Shown here in pieces: positions 50,940-64,000 of a stretch of DNA of 64,000 nt. This DNA comes from Cranoglanis bouderius. Taxonomy: Eukaryota > Chordata > Actinopteri > Siluriformes > Cranoglanididae. Position 1 is the first letter of the stretch. Every line of letters starts with the position of its first letter. A program made the translations under genes and the position numbers. The notes beneath the pieces were generated by a model that ran no database searches, was not told the DNA's origin, and saw nothing but the letters and a program-made list of their open reading frames with translations. The stretch is taken from positions 14,389,810 through 14,453,809 of the forward strand of contig CM042546.1 in NCBI GenBank assembly GCA_023630585.1, written 5' to 3'.

Positions 50940-51730
50940 TGGATAAGGAACCAAAAGTAATTGGACAAACTAACGATCATAAATTACATGGTCATTTTTA
51001 ATACTTGGTTGCAAATCCTTGGTAGTCAATTACTGCCTGAAGTCTGGAACCCATAGACATCACCAGACACTGGGTTTGTCAGGTCTTTACCGTAGCTGTC
51101 TTCACTTCCTGCTTGTTCTTGGGGGTATTTTGCCTTCAGCAAGTGAAATGCATGCTCAATTGGATTCAGGTCCGATTGGGTTGCTTTCGAAGTACGCTTC
51201 GGGTCATCGTCCATCTGCGCTGTGATGCACCATCCACACTCGTGTTTGAAGCATCTGGCTGAATCTGAGCATATAATATAGCCCCATACACTTCAGAATT
51301 CATCCTGCTGCTTTTGTCAGCGGTCACATCATCAGTAAATACAACAGAACCAGTTCTATTGGCAGCCATTTTGTTCCAGAACTGTACTATTATTACTAAT
51401 CTGGTCTTCCTGTTTTTGAGGCTTATCAAACATTTTGTGGTAAAACCCTCCGTGTTTACTCTGAGGTTTTCTCAGGTATTCTTTTGCTTGTTGACTTTTG
51501 TTGACACAGATAGGTGTACCTCTTTGAAGGTGTTCTTGATCTGGCCAGCTATCGTGAAGGGGTTTTTGTTTTTCTACCACAGTTGTGTTCTGTGGTCTTC
51601 CAGGCCTTTTGGCGCACCCGTGTTCTCTTTCTTTATAAGAATGTACCAAATATTATCAAAATTGGTCAGACCTTTTTTTTTCTTTGCCATCTCTCTGATT
51701 TCTGATGTGAAATGTGATGTGAAGTGAGGG

Positions 51731-51735
<5 letters not shown>
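50940..51735 (-). pseudogene. Tc1-like transposase relic
   Basis: Minus strand, frames broken: helix-turn-helix linker KRPGRPQNTTVVEKQK (about 51600), the segment NSEVYGAILYAQIQP (about 51260-51300), and C-terminal LNPIEHAFHLLKAKYP (about 51130-51180), ending in GGTTCCTTATCCAGATG. Frameshifts and missing blocks make it inactive. Intergenic between fhip2a and ablim1. Confidence 0.75.

Positions 51736-51740
<5 letters not shown>

Positions 51741-51798
<58 letters not shown>
51741..51798. repeat. (CA)n microsatellite
   Basis: About 29 units. Confidence 0.95.
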
Positions 51799-51800
<2 letters not shown>

Positions 51801-52479
51801 CCATGGAACAGCTGAGCAGCCAAATTAATTCTGGTCCCTTAAATGGTATTAAGAAAAAAAAAAGAAAAAAAAAAAAAAGAATGTTTCATTATCATTCCTT
51901 AAACTCCATTATACTGTGATAGACAGCTATAAATGATGTCGTCGGTGACCAAATATTTATGGACTTGACTGTATGTACTGTAACCATGGCTCTATGACTA
52001 AAGCTGGCTTTACGATGTCTGGTTTTTGATATAATTTTGCCGACACAGGCAAAAATAGCACACTGTAAAAAGAATGACTTGCTCGTTTTGTTCAAGCTGA
52101 TCGGTAGAGATCTCAGAATGCGACCACTGGTACAACATTTGTCTAAAAGCCATCAATTATAGGATGGCATACAATGACACGAAACTGGTGGGACAGCAAC
52201 AAATATGGTAGTGGCAATGGCAAAACATCAGTCATGACGTGAAATCTTTGATATTAGTAGAGTTAATTATTGGGAACGATCCACTATTTCCAGAAAGTAA
52301 GGATCCTGGCAGTCTGGTACATAAGGAATTAACAGTACAATAAACAAGATCGACAATTCCACTAGAGTTCAATCCACCATTAAATTTATCTCAAGAAATA
52401 TCAGAAATCACCATCATCTCTGGCTCTACATAACTGGTTTACTAGAATACATACATTTTTCAATTTTTGTTCCTGGTTC

Positions 52480-53090
52480 TGCGTGTTCTCACCAAGGCAT
52501 TCCAATTCAAAGTCACAAGGTGCATACCGGTGACTGATTTTCACTGGCATCAGGATACTGCCATATCTGGATGACCTGCTCCTGCACGTTCTCACCAAGG
52601 AGCGAGCCAGCCAAAACACATCCATCCTGTCAAACTGGAATCACTCAGGTCCTGTTCACACCTGGTATTAACATGTGTCCTGGGTGATCTGATCATAAGT
52701 GGACAGCGGCAAGTATAGTAGTGAATGGGGTCAAACATTCACAACGCCAGGTGTGTACACTTGTGACCAGAGATGTTTCCCTCATTGCCTTGGGGGCTGT
52801 TTGGTACCACAGAGGTACCGGGGATGTGGGCCCTGGAGTAAGGTACATCAAACAACTGAAGTTGGGGGCAGTCCATCTGGCCCTTAGGTTTTTCTTGTCA
52901 GACAACATTTTGACAGTCAGTTTTCTCAACCATCAGGATGGCACGAGGGCAAGTGGCTCTCATCTCCCTGTGCAGCATCTCTTCAGGTACACCTACCCAC
53001 GACTAGTCTCACTGAGCAAGCCATCTGCCGGGCTGCACAACGGCATGATGGGAGTCCTGTTGAGACTGTGCGTAGGGCACTGCACCCATG
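52480..53090 (+). pseudogene. retroelement relic: RT and RNase H-like, DIRS-like
   Basis: Plus strand carries ILPYLDDLLLHVLTKE with the reverse-transcriptase catalytic YLDD at 52564-52575, then in another frame LVTRDVSLIALGAVW (about 52757) and TVSFLNHQDGTRASG (about 52911), which resemble the RNase H region that follows RT in DIRS1-type (tyrosine recombinase) or Ty3-like elements. Frameshifted and incomplete; no LTRs or recombinase seen. Opposite strand to both genes. Confidence 0.65.
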
Positions 53091-53219
53091 GGAGAGGGTT
53101 CATAGAAACATATGTAGTTACATATGCAACTAATGTTTTTTTGTTTCTCTTATTGTACACCAAAAGTGCTACAAATATGGATTGTGTAGACATTTGTAAT
53201 CTTTAAACTGTTATAATAC

Positions 53220-56200
53220 CTACAGAGTGTGTGTTTTTTCCCTCCAAATAATAATCCAGGTTGGAAATTCCAAAGGTAAAGACAATTTGAAAAGATACAT
53301 AAGCTATAGATTTCTCAGAGGGGTAGAGAGATAACTGGACAAAAGTGAAATGCAAGAAGTTGAATGGGCTGTTCCGAGCCATAAAGATGGCTTACGGATA
53401 GCTTATTCAAATAAGCAATGAATTATCTAAGAGAATAAAAGAACTTTTTTTTTTTTAATGCACAAAAACACTACAAAATAACATCAACCATTTTTAAATA
53501 ATGCAAAATACAGACATGTTGGAGAAAATGAATATTTTAATTGGGACGGAAAGTATATAAGAAACCTATTTTTTAAATTTTTTTTAAAGATACAAAATAG
53601 ATGAAAGGTGCAACAAGACGTGTTTGATGCTGAATCACGATGCTCGTACAGTATGTCAGTGGGGGCTGTAAGAGTGTAACTCCCTTCCAATACACGGTCA
53701 TCCCTACTTTTCATGGACTAGGATTGTGAGCATGCAACGCAATGATCTAGACAACAGCTCATTGCTGCATCATGGCAGTGACTTTGGACATTATATGTCA
53801 ATCTGATGCAATGTCGTGAGCTACGTTTTGACAAAAACTGCCACCAAAACCGTCAAGCAGAACAGTGACTGGTCTGAGAGGATGAAAACCAGGGAAAACA
53901 CATACTTACATTAATAAAATGGAGTTTGGTGGCTTTCTACTTCGACTATTCACAAAACATCACCAGTAAAATGAAAACACATAGTCAAGTGTAAGACTCA
54001 AACCCCAAAAGGGCATAAATGCTGTCCTCCACTGCACCCAAGTAAGGCATTTGTCACATCTAGGCATGTGTTAATAATCAGTTATGAGATTCCATTATAT
54101 TTAATGCTAATAAACATTTCTGGGTCACATTTTGGGCATCAAATAAGAAAAATGCCGTTTCTTTTTTTTGGCAGGCAGCACAAGGACAGCTGTCTAAGGG
54201 TCAGCATTTTGGTCAAACTGGAAAAATCTAAAATATTTTCCTCACAGCTCTAATATAAATACATTAAGCATAGTGTTTTGTATGCTGGATAAATAGGTCT
54301 CAAAAGCAGCAAGCTATTTGTAACAAATAAAGAACTTGTGAAAGTATTGTAACTGCATCTGAATCGAAGTCAATCATGAGGTGCCTAGTGATCCCCACTG
54401 GAGAATATATTTTTTTCTTACGCGCTAATGCCTAATCACAGCCGCATTGTCGATTGAGAGGGTAAAAGGCATGGCAAAACATTATGGAAACAAAAAAGGG
54501 GGATACTTTTCTTTCCTTCTAGAAAGAGTTTGCATGCATTTTACATCACTGTACACATATATACAGGGTTAGAGAAAACCTCTTATGAACTTTTATGGTA
54601 TAAAATGTGCAAGATCAACAAATAAGGATCTTTACAAGAAACAAGCCACTTACATGACAGGACTTTGGTACTAAAGGAAAGAAAATTAAAATAAAAGCCT
54701 TGTATAAGTAAAAGTTACTGTGTATGTACAACATAAATAGGACAATGTTGTCTACTGTGAATGTGCAATTTAATTATAGATCAACTGATTGGACTAATTG
54801 GATCAATACGCAAGAGAGATGATGTTCTCCAAGTGCACTGGAAATAAAATTCCAAGCATAAGAGCTTAAATAGGCATGTGCTGGTAATCACATCACAATA
54901 ACATGTTTATCAGTACTCACATTTGGGATTTAGCTTCCACTATATAACATCTAATGTATTGTAAATTCCAATGTGATGGCAGGCTTAAGGCCAGAGACCT
55001 GGCCTTTACTTCAGGAGCACAAACGTTGGCCAAAAATGCTGTCTGCTTAGGTAGCCACCTTGCTGTGGTATAAGAGGAATAAAACACTTCAGGGCAAGCT
55101 GTTGCTAAGTGGTAACCATCCTATCTATGATTACTTTCCTATAACAGCATGCCCCGATATGTTGTAATCCTTACGTGGTGCAGAATTGATTATCGACACA
55201 TGCCTAGATCAAAAGTTACAGGGGAAGGGAGAAAAAAAAAAAAAAAAAAAAACAACAACAACAACAACATGTCTTAACTGTTTCACAAATCCAGCTGTAT
55301 AGGAAATGGACAATTTCAGCATTGTAAACCTCTGCATTTCACAGAAAAAATAAAAGTCTACCAGATAACACTTTTGCTGGTGTATGTTTCAATATAACTG
55401 ATAAGGAACAAAAAAAAAAAATATGATACGCCAGAGGTTCTGTAATAATACTGAAATCATAAGAGGAGCAAAATTCTTGAATTCTCTAAAATTCAAATAG
55501 CAATCACTTACCCACAATAAATAACTGTAAAATGTGTAAGAGTGACTAGAACGGCTAAATCCTAGCAAAGTACAAGGCACACACATACACACGACATAAA
55601 TTAATATACACATGTAAGGCGATGAAGACGTTAAACCCCTAAAAATGAAAGGTTTCCAAACACTGTCATGAACGTGACGCACAGTTCTCCGAGGACGCTC
55701 CAGTGAAATCCGATTTTTGATGTGCAAACGTGCGCAGTCCAATTTGAACATTCAGAGTCCACATTATATCTTTTTTTTTTTTTTTTTATACAGATGAAAG
55801 AGGGATCAGGACTGAGAAAATGAATAATATTAAAGCAGGTCAGTCTGCTGATTCTACTTTTCCTTTTTTTTTTTTTTTCCTTTTTCAAGCACAGTTCGAT
55901 TTCTGATCCTGAGTTATCACAATATCAACATTACAGATAATGGTTTAGGTTGCATATGCATTATTGGATACATAGTCCATCATTTGGTATCATGTCCCTA
56001 CAAGAAAATAATATAAGCACAGTATATGTTACTGTAACAACAGCTTATTAAAATTCAATTTTACACACAATTAATCGTGTTTAGATGAAGCTCAGGGCTT
56101 TTTTAAATTAGTATCTCTAATTAACAGTTCAATTTTGACATTACGTATATTTTCAGCTCTTATAGAACTAATATCTGTTTTGGATAAGAATAAATAAGTG

Positions 56201-56623
56201 TGTTTCTGTCCGAGGTGAAACACGCCGCGGGGTTAAAAAAAACAAAAACAAACAAAAAAAAACCCAGACCAATAATAAAAGTCAAACTTAAAAAAATTAC
56301 ATAAAATGGCAAAGTGAACAAAGAGAACAAAAGATGAATGGACGAATCGAAAGAGGGATAACGCACAAGAATATGCATCATGAGTGCTACTACAATCACC
56401 TTTCCCAATCACACCTGTGCAAGTTTGACCTGTGGGCTTTTTCCCTCCATCCTGATCTCCCCTGCATGTTCTCAGATAGATGAGTGTAGACCCTCTGGAT
56501 CTTCCTCGGCAGGAGCCTGATCTGAAGGACGATTGGGATTCAGTTAGTGGTTCCTGTGCCAGCTCTGTGTCTACTCTGAACTGTGCCAATGATGCTTGTG
56601 TCCAGGGCACGGCACGCAGGAGC
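53220..56623 (-). other. fhip2a downstream region, probable 3' UTR then intergenic
   Basis: AT-rich DNA with no coding exon that I can support. The part next to 56624 should be 3' UTR. It holds poly-T/poly-A runs (55237-55251, 55772-55788, 55867-55879) and no clear AATAAA on the minus strand, so I cannot place the transcript end. Confidence 0.4.
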
Positions 56624-63672
<7,049 letters not shown>

Positions 63673-63889
63673 CTGGGAAAAAAAAAGAAAAGAAGAAGAA
63701 ATAAATAAAATAAAGCACTTTAATCTTTCATCATGCATGCAGAACAACAACAACAACAAAAAAAAACAGCCGGGTTTCAGTGTTAATCTAGTTTTTTCCT
63801 CGCATTGTAATGACATTTGTAATCTGTGGATAATTCCTTTCTTGAACATTTTTGTGTTCCCACGTGATCCAAACACACTTCATTTAACT

Positions 63890-64000
63890 AGTGGCTTAGC
63901 AGTCAGCGAGTTTTGCCTCACACCTCCAGGGTTAGGGGTTCGAATCCTGCCTCCGCCCTGTGTGCAGGAGCTTGCATGTTCTCCCCGTGTTTCGTGGGTT
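63890..64000 (+). mobile_element. tRNA-derived SINE, cut by window edge
   Basis: GTGGCTTAGCAGTCAGCGAG (A box) and GGGGTTCGAATCCTGCCTCC (B box) followed by TGCATGTTCTCCCCGTG. Same family as 43085-43410. Confidence 0.75.

Noticed and set aside
51314..51727. 137-codon plus-strand ORF
   Set aside because: Antisense shadow of the Tc1-like transposase relic on the minus strand.

Overview
The window is nuclear DNA from a ray-finned fish. It shows intron-split vertebrate genes with GT-AG borders, long CA/TG and CT/GA microsatellites, tRNA-derived SINEs and many decayed Tc1-like and other TIR transposons of the kinds common in ostariophysan teleosts. A catfish-like genome is my inference, not something the sequence proves.

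Two protein-coding genes are present, both on the minus strand. (1) ablim1, actin-binding LIM protein 1, lies at 12215-50568 and looks complete: two alternative first coding exons (50481-50568 and 42213-42234), four LIM domains (39.3-29.0 kb), a Ser/Pro-rich linker with several in-frame cassette exons (25.9-15.3 kb), and a C-terminal villin headpiece ending at a TAA at 12215. I placed 22 constitutive or alternative coding exons by matching recalled ABLIM1 protein order, splice sites and reading phase. The phases agree at every junction and give about 716 residues. (2) fhip2a (FAM160B1), a subunit of the FTS-Hook-FHIP dynein adaptor complex, lies from beyond the right edge to its stop at 56624. 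Sixteen coding exons are visible (63672 to 56624) and only the first coding exon is missing. The genes are head-to-tail, about 6 kb apart, with fhip2a upstream of ablim1. They share an old chromosomal neighbourhood (ABLIM1 and FAM160B1 are neighbours in human) but do not act in one pathway.

Layout: 1-12.2 kb is the region downstream of ablim1 (probable 3' UTR next to the stop, then intergenic DNA full of repeats). 12.2-50.6 kb is ablim1; its introns hold a C/T-rich minisatellite (13.6-14.2 kb), a 17-bp tandem repeat (18.0 kb), a TGANTCA-rich tandem array (35.2-36.0 kb), a G-tract (36.6 kb), a LINE reverse-transcriptase scrap (33.5 kb) and numerous DNA transposon and SINE relics. 50.6-56.6 kb is intergenic, with a Tc1 relic and a retroelement relic carrying a YLDD reverse-transcriptase motif and an RNase H-like stretch. 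56.6-64 kb is fhip2a, and a truncated SINE sits at the right edge.

The most notable signals are in the splicing architecture of ablim1. Very long UG repeats sit directly at the 3' splice sites of at least four exons, two of them in a (TG)n-Tn-AG layout like the TG/T tract of CFTR exon 9. CA-rich tracts follow the donors of two exons. There is an 8-nt microexon, a GC-AG intron, and a cassette exon whose end echoes that of the exon before it.
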